Shown here: piece by piece, positions 51,795 through 63,884 of the stretch
Numbering within the stretch: position 1 is the stretch's first letter
How the letters are laid out: each line of letters begins with the position of its first letter
Assembly: GCA_016748015.1 (NCBI GenBank)
Contig: JAAOMT010000484.1
Location: 9,443-73,442 of the forward strand
DNA from: Geosiphon pyriformis
Lineage: Eukaryota; Glomeromycota; Glomeromycetes; Archaeosporales; Geosiphonaceae
Reading direction: 5' to 3'
DNA length: 64,000 nt
The notes under the pieces: model-generated
What the model saw: only the letters and a program-made list of their open reading frames with translations
Databases searched by the model: none
Told to the model about the DNA's origin: nothing
Made by a program: the position numbers and the translations under genes

Positions 51795-54095
51795 TAAGTA
51801 AGACCTAATTACTATTTAAAAATTAGGAACAAATTAAGTATTCTAGTATTAAATATAGTTTATGTACTTTCTACATATAATTAGCTATTCGAACCAATTC
51901 AGACTATACTAAGTTAATACAACAGAAGAAAACTTATCCAAAAATAACATTTTTTGAATAACTTCAAACAAAGTAATACTACAAAAAACCAATTCAACCA
52001 GTCATTTGGCTGTTTTCAAAGGATTAGTTTTAATACTAATAGATTCATGTGTCCAAAAAGATATTAAGTTAAAAAACATATTATTATCTATATTAATTGA
52101 ATACTCCAAATTACCAGACATATTAACATTATCTATATAGCACTTTTTTTTCAAAAAAACTATTTTTCTTTTCAACTTACCAACAATCTTGCCAAAAAAA
52201 CCCAAATAAACTATAAGCTCATTAACTCTTAAACTAAAAACACTGCTTAAGATGAGATCACTCTTAATAAAATATTTAAATACAGTAACCAATGTACCAA
52301 CAGATTTAAAAATTGACTCAACCAAAGCCAACAACTTAACTAAATCAGATTCCAGAAACACCAGCCAAGAGAAAAACAAAGAATTACCAACAACTATAAA
52401 AGGAGAAGCAAAGGCTGTTAAAGGAAAAAACTTAAAAGAATTTAAATGAACAGAAACCTTAGCATAAGAAACATTATTTGCAAAACGTAATTTAAATATT
52501 TTAAAAGCCATAAAAAAAGGAGGTAAAAAAACTGTACAGTTTGCAGCCAAATAGTTTATCTTTTAGCATTTAAAGCAGTACTAACAACCAGAAGTTTCTT
52601 ATCAAATATGATATCTTCTTAGTATATCAGTCTTAACAACTATAAAATCCAAATTAACTTGAAAGCCAAATATAATCAGAGCAAACTAAAAATAATAACC
52701 AGAATTAAGTAAATAAGGAATAAAACAAGTTCAATTATCAACTTAAGAAATCATATTATTAATCTTAAAAGTAGTATAGCCAGAAAAAAAGTTGATTAAC
52801 TTGGCTCTAAACCTATCACAAAACAGAATGATCTCTTTTTAATTCAAGAGGAAAAGAATCCAAACACAATTTTTGTTTACTAATATTGACTAGTAATTAA
52901 AAGCAGATGCAACAGTATTTAAATTATTAAGATAAACAACTACATATTGCCAAACATTAATAAACTTCAGCACAACACAAAAAACTTTACCAAAAACACC
53001 AAAAGCTAACTTAATATTAGCAGCAAACACATTTAAGAGCACATTATACAGCACAACAATAGCAGAAGAAAAACCAAACTCAGAAACCACCAAAAACTTA
53101 GCAAGTTTAAAAGTAACAAGACAAATAAAGCTTGTAAGCTCAACCAAAAATACAGCATTTAAAGAACTTTGGAAAGTAAACTCTATACAAAAAAGTTTCA
53201 TATTGTTTTTTAACACTGATTTTGCATCCAAAAAACCATTTACAAACTGAAAAACAGTTCTAATATAAGCCAATTTGATTTTGAAAGTATTACCAAATAC
53301 CAGAATAGAAGCCATCTACTCAGTAAATCTTTGATAACTAGTAATAATTTCCTAAGCACCACCAATAACAATACCAAAAACCAGAGAAGATAATTTAGTT
53401 TTTATTTGATCAACCCAGTTCCCAAGAACAGATAACTCAATAGAAAATAGTTGTTTTGCTTTTAAAACTAGTAAAAATCTGTTGGAAGACATCATATTTT
53501 GCAATATAGTCAGTAGTTAATTTTGGCTTATCTTAAATAATATACTGGATAATACAGTAGAGATTTTATCTAAGATCTCAATTAAAATTACAAAAAAATT
53601 TAGTACAACAATAGCAAAAACAAACAACTGCTTCCACTTTTTTGAAACTTTGGTCTTTTTGACTATTTTGTTTAAAGAAGTAGTGCTAGCAGCACCAGAT
53701 ATAAAAGCTATAATAAGAAAAACCAACTTATCAACTGGTTTACTATTAAAAATCTTAGAACTTTTGAAAAAAACAGAGACAACATTGAAATTAATCTAAA
53801 TATGTCTCTTTGAGAGAACTTTAACTGATGAAAAACCAGCCACAAATAAAAAAAATGTTTTAGTGACCACTAAAGACAGCTTTTCATTATTAATATCTAA
53901 AAAAAATATAGTTAAGACATTATGTCTAATTGTTTTAATAACAAAAAGACCCTTTTACATTAAAACTTTATTAGTTACTATAGAAAAAATAATGAGTACA
54001 GCTTTTTTACTCTTTGTTTTAATTGTGATTATAAAATTAAGAAGACAAAAAGTATTTTTTTTAAATTTTAATCTATTAATTTTATATTAAATCAA
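51795..54095 (-). mobile_element. LINE-C: ORF1-only non-LTR element (decayed)
   Basis: The minus-strand unit contains an entire LINE ORF1-type protein in pieces, directly followed by a LINE 3' end. From 53726: a basic N-terminus (KIVKKTKVSKKWKQ), then an RRM-like region (FKIKLAYIRTVFQFVNGFLDAKS at 53280, ANIKLAFGVFGKVFCVVLKF near 53000, WQYVVVYLNNLNTVASAFNY ending at 52890). Next come a stop-ridden second RNA-binding segment and a zinc knuckle CX2C-X4-Y-X4-C (CFKC...NYLAANC near 52550, Tyr in the His position). The C-terminal domain is at 52002-52550 (SYAKVSV, SWLVFLESDLVKLLALVESI, GKLKRKIVFLKKKC). 51795-51930 matches the 3' ends of LINE-A and LINE-B. No endonuclease or RT sequence is present. 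Confidence 0.75.
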
Positions 54096-55117
54096 CTTTT
54101 TATTAGTTTTATTATAAATAATAAATTTTTTTTTCTTTGTTTTAATATTTTTATATATATATTTATTTATTATAAAAAATTAATTTTAATTATATTATTT
54201 TTTATTATTATTTTTTTAACAACTAATTAAAAAAATTCTGGTTTAATTTTAATATAATAGTTTTGGGTTTATTTGGTAGTTTTAATTGTTTTTTATGTTT
54301 TTTATAAACATTAATTATTATTTTTTAAATAAATTCTAAACTGGTTCTTGTTTAAAAACAAACAATAATAATTTTATAAATTTTTTATTTTATAAATATT
54401 TTATAATAATCGTTTTTTCTTTTATTTGTACATTGTAAAAAAAATCTATAAAATTATATTTATACTATAGTTAAAACAACAATAATACATAACATTTATA
54501 TTATTAATTAAAATTATTAATATTTAAAAAAAAAGTACTTAAATTTATAATTTTAAAATAGTAATAGTATTTATATTAATTATTTCTATTTTATTGTTAT
54601 TGTTTAAACCAAAAATTATTTTTTTTACTAAGTAATTTTTATTTATATTAACATTTTTAGTATCTGTTATATTATTTATATTAGTTTTATTTATATTATT
54701 AATTATAGTAATTATTACAAAAAAAACCAATATTATTATTATTAAGTTTCAAAAAAAACACTTTTTTTCTTTTTTTTAAGAAAAGTTTATTAATAAAACC
54801 AGTATTCAAACTTTTAAAACTTTTATTAGAATTTAATATATTATTTGATTTAATAACAACTGTATAGTCAAATAAAAAAAATGTAAAAGTATTAAATTAA
54901 ATATTAAAAATTTATTATTAAAAAAAAACTTATTTTTAAGAAATAACTTTTTTAAAAAATTAAAAACATGAAAAAAAGAAGTTTTTAATTTTATAATTAA
55001 TTGTTTTAAAATTTACAAGCTTAATTAAAAATAATAAAATTAATTAATTATTAATTTTAATAATAAATTAATTATTTTAAGTTTAAATAAAAATATTTTT
55101 TTTTATTTTTTTATATT
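54096..55117. other. AT-rich spacer
   Basis: No gene or repeat family recognised. Dominated by poly(A)/poly(T) and TAATAA-like runs. Confidence 0.5.
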
Positions 55118-56427
55118 ATTATAGTTGAAAACTAGAGTTTCAATTAAACTGAACTGAACTGAACTTTAGGTGTTGTTTAAGTTTAGTTTAAATTATGAAC
55201 CAAACTTGAACTAAACCAATTTTTCAAAGTAAATTTAGTTTAAGTTTGGCATTAAAATCTTTTTGACAAGTCTAAATTTAGTTCAAGTCTGGTTTGAAGT
55301 TTACAAACTTGTTTAAGTTCAATAAAATTAAAAAAAAATATAACTTATATTACTTGTTCATTAATTATTATTTTGTTTAATTACTATGATCAGTTAAAGA
55401 AATATATAAAACTATGTATATATAATAACTCTAGTCTTCAACTTACCAAAATGAATTCATTGTTGATATTATCTAATATTATTAAAGATTCAAAATCCAA
55501 AATAATGGAATTTAATAATCCAAATAGTCTAAATATTAATATATTTGGTAAATATAGTTTTTAAAATGAAGTATAAAACTATTTTAATAAATTTAAGTAA
55601 ACAAAAAAAACAGCTAAATATATAATCTTAAAATATGTACATAAATCATTTTTTTGCAAAACTATAAGCACTACCAAACTCTTATAGTGTCATTTAGAGA
55701 CTTTTTACTGAACAGTATATGTTATAATAAAAAAAATATTATAAAAAAAGACAAAAAGTCTAAAAAAATTGTGAGTCGATTAAAAAAATGTTTTAACAAA
55801 TAAGATTGCTATTTTTTTTATTATTTTTGGCCAATCTAAATAAAAAACTGTTCTAGTTTTATATAGTAACTGTTATTAACATTGATAATGAAAAACTTTA
55901 TAACATGATTACTATTTGGTTTATTAACTATTAGCAACTATTTTTTACAGTAAAAAATTCTGAATTAATCAAAATATTTCAATATTTGAATCTTATTTCT
56001 TAAACTGTTTGTGTTAATACAATTAAAAATAAAGTTATAAAACTCTATGTTTTTGATAAACAAAAATTAAGAGTAAACACTACCTTTATTATGAAATGTT
56101 CTTTTTTGTATTTATACTTATAATATGATAAGTATATTTAAGTACTATTAAGTTCAAAATTTTTTTTACGCCAAATTTTTGGATATTTTTAATAATAAAG
56201 CCTTTGTTTTGTTATTACTTATTATATTAATAACAACTGAAATTTTCAACAAACAATAATTGATTTTGGATTAATAAGTAAATAACATGATAGAATAAAT
56301 ATTGTAAATAGATTTTTTAAAGTATTAAAAAATTATAAAATTACATTAAAAATACATGTACATATATATATTTTTACATGAATTTAGATTAATTAATGGC
56401 CAATAATAAGATTGGCATATTACACAG

Positions 56428-56885
56428 CATATTAGTATTATTTAAGACTCAGAATTATTATAGTGTCTATATTATTGAAAATTGCATTTTCTTAATATTG
56501 GCTTAAGTTGGTTTTCATTATTGCTTCAAAGCTGAATTTTCAGCATTAGCATTATTTAAGGCTCAAAGTTACCACAATATTCATATTATTGAAAATTGTG
56601 TTTTCTTAATATTGGCTTAAATTGGTTTTTATTATTGCTTCAAAGCTAAATTCTTAGTATTAGTATTATTTGAAACTTAGAGTTACTATAATGCTTATAT
56701 TATCAAAAATTATATTTTCTTAATGTTAGATTAAATTGGTTTATATTATTGTCTCAGAGCTGAATTATTAATATTAGTATTATCTGAGTCTCAAAGTTAC
56801 TATAGTGCTCATATTATTAAAAACCACGTTTTTTTAATATTAGTTTAAGTAGTTTTTATCATTGTTTTAAGCCGAATTTTCAACA
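56428..56885. repeat. 114-bp tandem repeat, about four copies
   Basis: The phrase 'ttgcttcaaagctgaatt...agtattagtattatttaaggctcaaagttactatagtgctcatattattgaaaattgtgttttcttaatattggcttaa' recurs with starts at 56521, 56635, 56749 and 56862, and an upstream partial copy is present. Period 114, 114, 113. 114 is 38 codons, and each unit reads similarly in one frame (SYYNAHIIKN-like core), interrupted once per unit by TAA. Confidence 0.85.
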
Positions 56886-57040
56886 AAAAAAGTTTAAGAA
56901 AGAGTTACACTTACTCTCTTTTTATATGAGTTTATCATTAATTTTTTTTTGACAGCTTCTTGTTATTATTCTTAATAATATTACAAATAATAGTATTTTT
57001 ATAAAAGAGTTAATAAAAAAATTAAAAAAGAAAAATATTC

Positions 57041-58400
57041 AATGAAACTTAGAAGATTTTTGATTTTGATGCTTTGATTATATTCTAAACTTAGCAGTAC
57101 AGGCGACTTTAGATAAAATAAAGAATAATATTTTTAAGATATTTGTTAAAAATCCAAACTAAATATATTTACTTAAAATTTTCTTAATATAAACTTTGTA
57201 TAAATTAAAGATTAAAAAACTTAACTCTACAATTCATATTTTACTCCAACGTTTTAAGCTCTTTAAATGTGCCTGTAATGTATGTCAAATTAAATACTGT
57301 AAACTTATTCTGGATTGTCTTATCCAGTGAAATTTTATTTATAATATGGTCAAGAATAGATTATCTTTTAAATTAGCAAATTATTTATTTCTGATTCTAT
57401 ATATTTTGAATACAAAAATTTTAACTGTAAATTTATAGACATTAAACATCCCTACTAATACTTATATTAATCTTTATTAATATGCTATTTCATATAATTA
57501 GTGGGCTGTTTTTGATAAAATTGCTAAATTTCTTGAAACATTTAAGAATATTATGATTAAAATATTAGCCAATTCAAATAATACTGTCTTTTCAATTATT
57601 TTTCTCTTTAATATTATTTTTAATCACATCTAAGACACAGTTGATGATAATAAATCTGGTAAAACATTATAATCTTAATTGTATTTATTTAGTTATTTAT
57701 TTTACATATTTAATATTAAATCTATTACTTATTACAATGGCTAAAGCAGCAAAAAAAAAGTTGGTTGAATATTACTCTAAAACAAATACAATTATAATGC
57801 TCTGTACTACATTAGATCTAAGCAAAAAATTTTATTATTTCACAAAAAGAAAATTTTTGGATAATAATATTAATAAAATAAAAGAATTATAAGTTATTAA
57901 TTTATTTAAACAGTTTTATTTTCTAACTTTTATACAATAAATAAATCTTTAAAATATATATTCTCTTTAAAACAAAGTATATATTAAATATTATACCAAC
58001 ATCAAATGACAGTTTTTTGTTAAATAGCAATTTTAATAATACTATAATTACACAATTCATATTAAAGACAGACTTTAACAATAATAAGAAAAAAAAACTT
58101 GACAAAATTAATTATTATATTTCTGAAAAGATGGCCAATAAAAATATAAATATAATGACATAGTAAAAGACATATTATAAAAAATATTTATTTAAATTAA
58201 TATTTTATTAATAATTTGATATTTAAGCATATTAAACACAATTTTTTATTTTGTATATATGGTTTATAATTATTTGGCAATCCAAAAATTATTTGTTGCT
58301 TCTGAACATGTTTTTTCTGTAAGTGAAAATATAATTACAGATATGAAGCCTCATTTAGTGTCTAAAACTATAAAAACAGCTTAGTATTTTTAATTATGAA
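57041..58400 (+). pseudogene. hAT transposase (decayed)
   Basis: From 57075 the plus strand reads FDYILNLAVQATLDKIKNNI (hAT 'cxaHxLNLaVqd.L' region), then CNVCQIKYCKLILDCLIQ-stop-NFIYNMVKNRLSF at 57270-57360. This is the family's hallmark 'C...K...ldcpTRWNSTY.Mi.Ral', with Arg, Trp, Ser and Thr all changed in the way C-to-T/G-to-A mutation would do. The C-terminal dimerisation domain is clear at 58262-58390 (YLAIQKLFVASEHVFSVSENIITDMKPHL, compare 'yLai.atsvaSErvFSvag.iit..R..L'). Numerous stops and frameshifts intervene and the N-terminal BED finger was not found. The product would have been a DDE-type transposase. Confidence 0.8.
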
Positions 58401-58660
58401 TACAAAGACCATTAAAAGAAAAATTAAATAATAATATAATATAATATAATATAATATTTTTAATAGTTGAACCTAAACATGTTTATAAACTTTAAACTGA
58501 ACTTAAATCAAACTTGTTGTATGTGTTTGAGTTTGGTTTAAGTTTAGTAATTTTAAGTCTGGTTCAAGTTTGAGTTTAAAATTTTGCCAAATTTTCCATT
58601 TAAGTTTAATTCAGTTTGGTAGTTTAATTAAATTTGAATTGAATTAGACTGAACATTAGA

Positions 58661-59388
58661 ATCTTATTAAAAACTATAGTTTTTATTAGTTATTATATAT
58701 ATTAACTATTGATATTACATAATTATTCACTTTATTTTTGATAGTAATCAATAATCTAATTATTGACTTAATTAATAATCTAATTATTAACTTGATTATT
58801 GACCTAATTATTGACTTAATTAATAACTTAGTTATTGACAATTTTTAATAGCTATATAAGTGATAAGTTTCTTATCTGTAAAAAAACATGATTAAAGTAA
58901 TAAAATAAAACCCACTATCAATTATTTTCTCTTATATTACTTATTTTTTTTTTCTACTTTTAAGTATTTAAATATCTTGAAATAAAAAATTACTTGTTGG
59001 CTTTTACATATCTTATTTTTTCCCTTTTTTGATTTGTATTTGTTAGAATTAACCTAAAAAGTAATTGCTTGCTTTTGTAATTTATTAAATAAAAAAACAA
59101 TTGAAAAGCACAACAATATCTATTATTTATTTTAAAAATTGCCAGGTTGAAACATAAAATAACAGCAGTGGTATTATTTTATTAACAATTATAGACTATT
59201 CTTTTATCTTTAAATTTAAAAAAAAATTTATGATTGTAATTTTTATAAAACTGATTATATACATTAAATTTTTACTTATTTAATTTACTCTTTTATTGTA
59301 ATTCTGTCTTTAATTAATTTTATTACCTTATAATCTTGTTTTTTCTTATTATTTGTTAGCTTATTATTCCAAGTTATAACATAAAAGT
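58661..59388 (+). repeat. LTR, family D: 5' LTR of the following Gypsy relic
   Basis: Collinear with 50140-50830. Includes strikingly regular iterations of 'ctaattattgacttaattaataat' at 58750-58845 and ends near AAGTTATAACA, followed by a GTGGTGTTTTTTT block in the position of the primer-binding site. Confidence 0.65.
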
Positions 59389-62049
59389 GGTGTTTTTTTG
59401 TAAAATTGTCAAAATTTACTTGTTTTTTATTGTATAAATGATTATTTATATCTGTCATAACAATCAAAAAAACATTTTACAGTACACAACAAAAATAATC
59501 TAAATTTTATTAAACTCAATTCTCTGCTCTTTTACTTAATCTGCTTTTTTGTTGAAAAACAATTTAATAAACAATTCCAAGATTTTTAGAACTGGTTTTT
59601 AAATAAACATTCAGCTAAAACCTATACAATCTATTTTTTTAATCAAATTTACTTTGAAAAAACTTTTAAAAAAAAACAATATTAATTAGCTCTTATATTT
59701 AATAATCTTTGAATAATAGTCTCTTGATTTTAAATATTTAAATCATCAAATTTATATTTAGATTGCTGTCTACTAGTTAATTGAAACACTTTTTGAAACA
59801 GAAAAAGAAAGCTATCAAATTACTTTTGTTTTTGATCTCTTCTTAAGTAAATTAGACCATTCTATACAAACAACTATTTTTAAATCAATAGTTACTAATT
59901 CTATATAAGCAATTATTTTGGCTGTTTTCTAAAGTATACAAACTGTTTTAGAGCAAAAAAACAACACTTCACTACTATTATTTAGAGATAATACTTAAGA
60001 CTTAATTAAATAGTTAAATAACTTTAAAAAAAAAATCACAGCCAGCCAATATAATACTGACTACAAGTTTTAAATCATTGGTGGCTATTTTTAAGGCTCT
60101 TCTACAATATGGTTTTCACAAAAATCAATACTAATACTCAACAAAAAATTATTAAATAAATACCAATAAATGTCAGAAAAGACAATACTTTTTTTATTAT
60201 TTAGTTTAAAAATAAATTCAGAATCCTAATCTTAATATTTAAATGGTATATGAAATTAGAAAAAAGAATCCAAAGCATAGAAAAAGTAGTAACTAAATAT
60301 GTTAAAGCAATAAAAAAGCTCATTAAACAAGTAGAATTTAAAAAAAATTAAATAAAAAAGCAAAAAATTCATTTTGTTATAAAAAGATTGAAAACTAATT
60401 TATCTTATGCTCTTTGGTTTTTTTTGGTCTTAAAAAACAATCCTACTATAGACATAGCCATTGAACTTGCCCAAAGAATGTATTTAGGATCCACTTTTCT
60501 GACTTTTGCTTTCTAAATAGTTGTTATTTTTTTTGTTGTCTAGATTCAAGATCCAAATAAATAATTAATAAACAGATTTACAGCTAATTTTGATCAACTA
60601 TTAGAACTTTTGGCATAAGCAGTCAGAAATAACTAACAATAACAAAAATTCAAATTTGAACTATGTTTTAATCAGTCCCAACAACTATTATACCAAAGAC
60701 AACAAAATTATGATCCACTTGTGTGTTATTATTATGAATTAACTGAACATTTTTCAAGAGACTACAACAATTTTTTATTGCTTTTTTCAGCTTCTAAAAA
60801 CAATAATAACCAGAATAATAGATCTATTAATAACAATATTTTTAATTAAAAACTTAATTATGCTAACATCAATTTTTTTAAAAAGAATCTCTTAGTTAAA
60901 GCCACTATTTATTAGTCTTTAAACTGGTAGACACATCTTCAAAGAATAAAAGTACAAGCCAACCAGAAAAAAATCTTTTTTATATTTTTAATTTAACTAA
61001 TAATAATTATAATATGGATAAATTAACCATTAATTTCTTTGAATTCACAAGAAAAAAAAGAAAGCCAAAATTGATTTTGTTTTAGATTCTAATAAAGTTT
61101 TAACTTTTACTGTTAATAACAATAAACCACTAAAAATTATAGTTTTTAAGAATTTTTCAAAGTTAGAACTCTTAAAAATAGTACAAAAATCTAATTCTTA
61201 TTTTATTGTTAAAAATCTTATAAAAACATTAGCACATATTATCTTTGACCAATTAATGACTTATTTATAGTTTAGAAAAAATTTTCAAAAATTATTAATC
61301 TTCCAAAAAAAAACACCAAAAACCAACAAGTGCTTTTATTAAGCTAAACTCATTAGCAATAGTAATCTTATTCCTTTAATCTGCAAAACTCAAGTAACTG
61401 GTTATTTTATTGATTTAATTTTAAATAGGAAATTATCTGTTATTGTTATTTTCAAATACTTTCTTAAAGCAATTAACAAAAAGATTGATAAACTTTTTAC
61501 TTGACCAATAACCAATGTACATAGTAACAAAAAAAAATCTGGACATAATCAAAGCTGTTTCTGTTTGCATCAATAATATTAACATTAAAATTAATATAAA
61601 ATTATCTGAAACCAATAAGTATATTATAATTATTGGTAATAAATAACTTAAAAAAGCCAAAACTTTGCTTGACTATAAGCTGTATAAATTAACCATCAAA
61701 TATAATAAAAAATCTATTATGATTAAATGTTATTATTAGACAACTTTTTCAGTACTCAAACAAAGTCCAGAAAAAAAACAATTAGATGAATTAAATAATA
61801 AAAAAAGTATTAAAGAAAAAAAACAAAAAAAAACTGCTAAATTCATTTACACTATTTTTATCAGCAATAACAAGTCATTAGACAATATTAAAGCTAACAA
61901 AAAAAATCATTGTAAATGACAAGCTAATTTGCTGGCCTTACTATAATATTTTTAAAAAAACTTTTAATAAAAAGCCTAGCAAAAAAGCCAAATATAGTTA
62001 TTAGTAGCATAGTCTTTGTGTTTGGTATTAGTGTAATGTTACTTGAGTA
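59389..62049 (+). pseudogene. Gypsy-3 gag and protease-start relic
   Basis: After the primer region the plus strand reads, in pieces, as a Gypsy Gag: SIQTTIFKSIVTNSI...SIQTVLEQKNNTSLLLFRDNT (59850-60000), NTDYKF...GGYF (60055-60090), SFNPIGNK-type basic segments, and a zinc knuckle at 60720-60765 in which two Cys codons have become Tyr (VCYYYELTEHFSRDYNN against CX2CX4HX4C). The start of the protease region is at 61080-61270 (NKVLTFTVNNNKPLKIIVF, KLELLKIVQKSNSYFIVKNL). RT and everything downstream are missing; the sequence passes into the LTR-B element at 62050. Many stops. Similar Gag proteins are common in Rhizophagus retrotransposons (from memory). Confidence 0.7.
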
Positions 62050-63064
62050 AAAAAACCAATTTGAAAAATATCGGAAAAAACATAATTAAAAACGTGATAA
62101 CTTAGAAAAAACATAATAATGCAAAATAATACAGAATAATATATTATAACTTAAAATAACATAAGATAACACACAATAACATAAAATAATTAGTTATAAT
62201 ATAGAATAACTAGTTATAGTGTAAAAAAAACAAAGCAACAACAAAAATAGTAAGCAATAGCTAATGATAACAAATGATAAAAAGCAATCTTATAAAATTA
62301 AAAATATATATAAAAATGAGTAGTTTTAGCAGTAAAAAAAATAGAAACCAACAGACAGAAAAACAAACAAACAAACAAATATTTTTTTTTACTCATATTT
62401 AATAGATTTACTTTACTTATATATCTATATTACTTCAAATAAAAAAAATATTCAAAACCCAAACTTATTTATACATGATTTATGAATTCCATGTTTAAAC
62501 TGAATTAATTATTCTCTTATTTTTGTTTTTAATAAGTTGCTTTTAGCATAAACTATCTCAAACAATAATAACTTAAACTAATTGCTCTTGATTATGGTAA
62601 TTTATAATACTAATTTTATTTTATTTTTATTTTATTTTTTATTTTTTATTTTTTATTTTATTTTTTATTTTATTTTTATATTTTTTTCTCTTATAAAGTG
62701 GCAATATTGTAAAATTAACTATCTGAAAATAAACTTTGTAATAGTCTGGTAAAAGAAAAAAACTTTTTCTAAAATATGATATTAATATTATTTTATTAGT
62801 TTATTAAAAGAGTAAAAAAACACTATTAAACTTTAGCAATTGTGCTTAACTAATTCAGAAAAAATAACTCATTTACTTAAGTTGTAAACAGCCAAAACAC
62901 TTTTTTGTGCTTTATAACTAAAGAATTTCACAGATAAAACTAGTAAAAAATTTTCAGAGACTGATATCAACAATTCACTTCAAGTATCTAGAATAAAAAT
63001 TTTTAAGCTTTTCTAATCCAAATTTAGAGCACTAAACATTACTACAATACTTTACCAAGTTTAC
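62050..63064 (+). repeat. LTR-B, 5' copy
   Basis: Starts AAAAAACCAATTTGAAAAATATCGG and ends CTCATAACA. It contains a run of 'ataacataaaataa' iterations at 62110-62200 and an (TTTTA)n-like stretch at about 62610-62690. Confidence 0.7.
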
Positions 63065-63884
63065 TCATAACATTTGGTGCTTTCTATAAGATTATAAAAT
63101 TCACAAAAACAGAATACCTCAGAAATTCACCAAAGTAGTGACTATTAAAACTATAAAAAAAGATTATTTACTATATAAAAGAGCATTATTTTAATACTTT
63201 AAGAAAGACTTAGAAATATCATTAAAAACTATCATTATAGAAAGTAATTTTTATTACTATGTACATGTCAAAGTTAATTACTTACTAGACCAAACAACAA
63301 ATACAGAAAAACTTGAAAAACAAATCTATTAAAAATTATTAATATACTCAACATCAATCATTACTTGGGCAATAACCAACATTTTTTTAATAATTAATTA
63401 GAAAATCCAAAAATACATTAACAAATAGTACTTTTAAGTAAAAAAAAAACAAATATTGAGACTTGACTCTAAAGAATTCAAATCTGAAAATAAAAGTACA
63501 CAAAAAAGTATTTGACTCATAGTCAACAAGAAATAAAGATTTTTTTTGCCAACAACTTCCTTATACTTAGATATTAACAAATAAACATTTAACAAAAAAG
63601 CTCTGAAACAAGTAAAAAAATTTGTCAGGAGAAATGACCTAATTTTGTACTACAATACAATATATTGACTGTATTTAATATTCAAATATTGTTCAGCAAT
63701 ATTGTTAAACAGTTTACTAAAGTTTATTACAGTTAACAACATAAAACAAATAATAAATACATGGTTTGAAAATCTACAAAAAGCAATACTTAACACAACA
63801 ATTGATTATTATACCAAAAAAACAATTTTTACAGATACATATAATCTTGCAAAAGCTTAATTCTAAAAGAAAAGAATAATATTA

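Larger units (their letters stand above)
55118..58660 (+). mobile_element. hAT-superfamily DNA transposon relic
   Basis: The plus-strand transposase relic (next entry) lies between two unusual terminal zones, 55140-55330 and 58470-58655. Both are full of short direct and inverted copies of 'gtttaagtttagttt / aaactgaac'. Their outer ends are loosely inverted (left CAATTAAACTGAACTG, right-end complement CAGTCTAATTCAATTC). Subterminal motif clusters of this kind are typical transposase-binding regions of hAT elements. Both flanks outside the element look like the same LTR-D sequence, overlapping by about 16 bp, so the element apparently jumped into that LTR. An exact 8-bp target duplication could not be fixed. 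Confidence 0.6.

Noticed and set aside
53863-54090. 75-codon plus-strand open frame
   Set aside because: It lies opposite the 5' end of LINE-C, is hydrophobic A/T translation, and has no recognisable family.
61433-61660. Minus-strand membrane-like open frame
   Set aside because: It is antisense to the Gypsy-3 protease-region relic; the hydrophobicity follows from A/T-rich codons.
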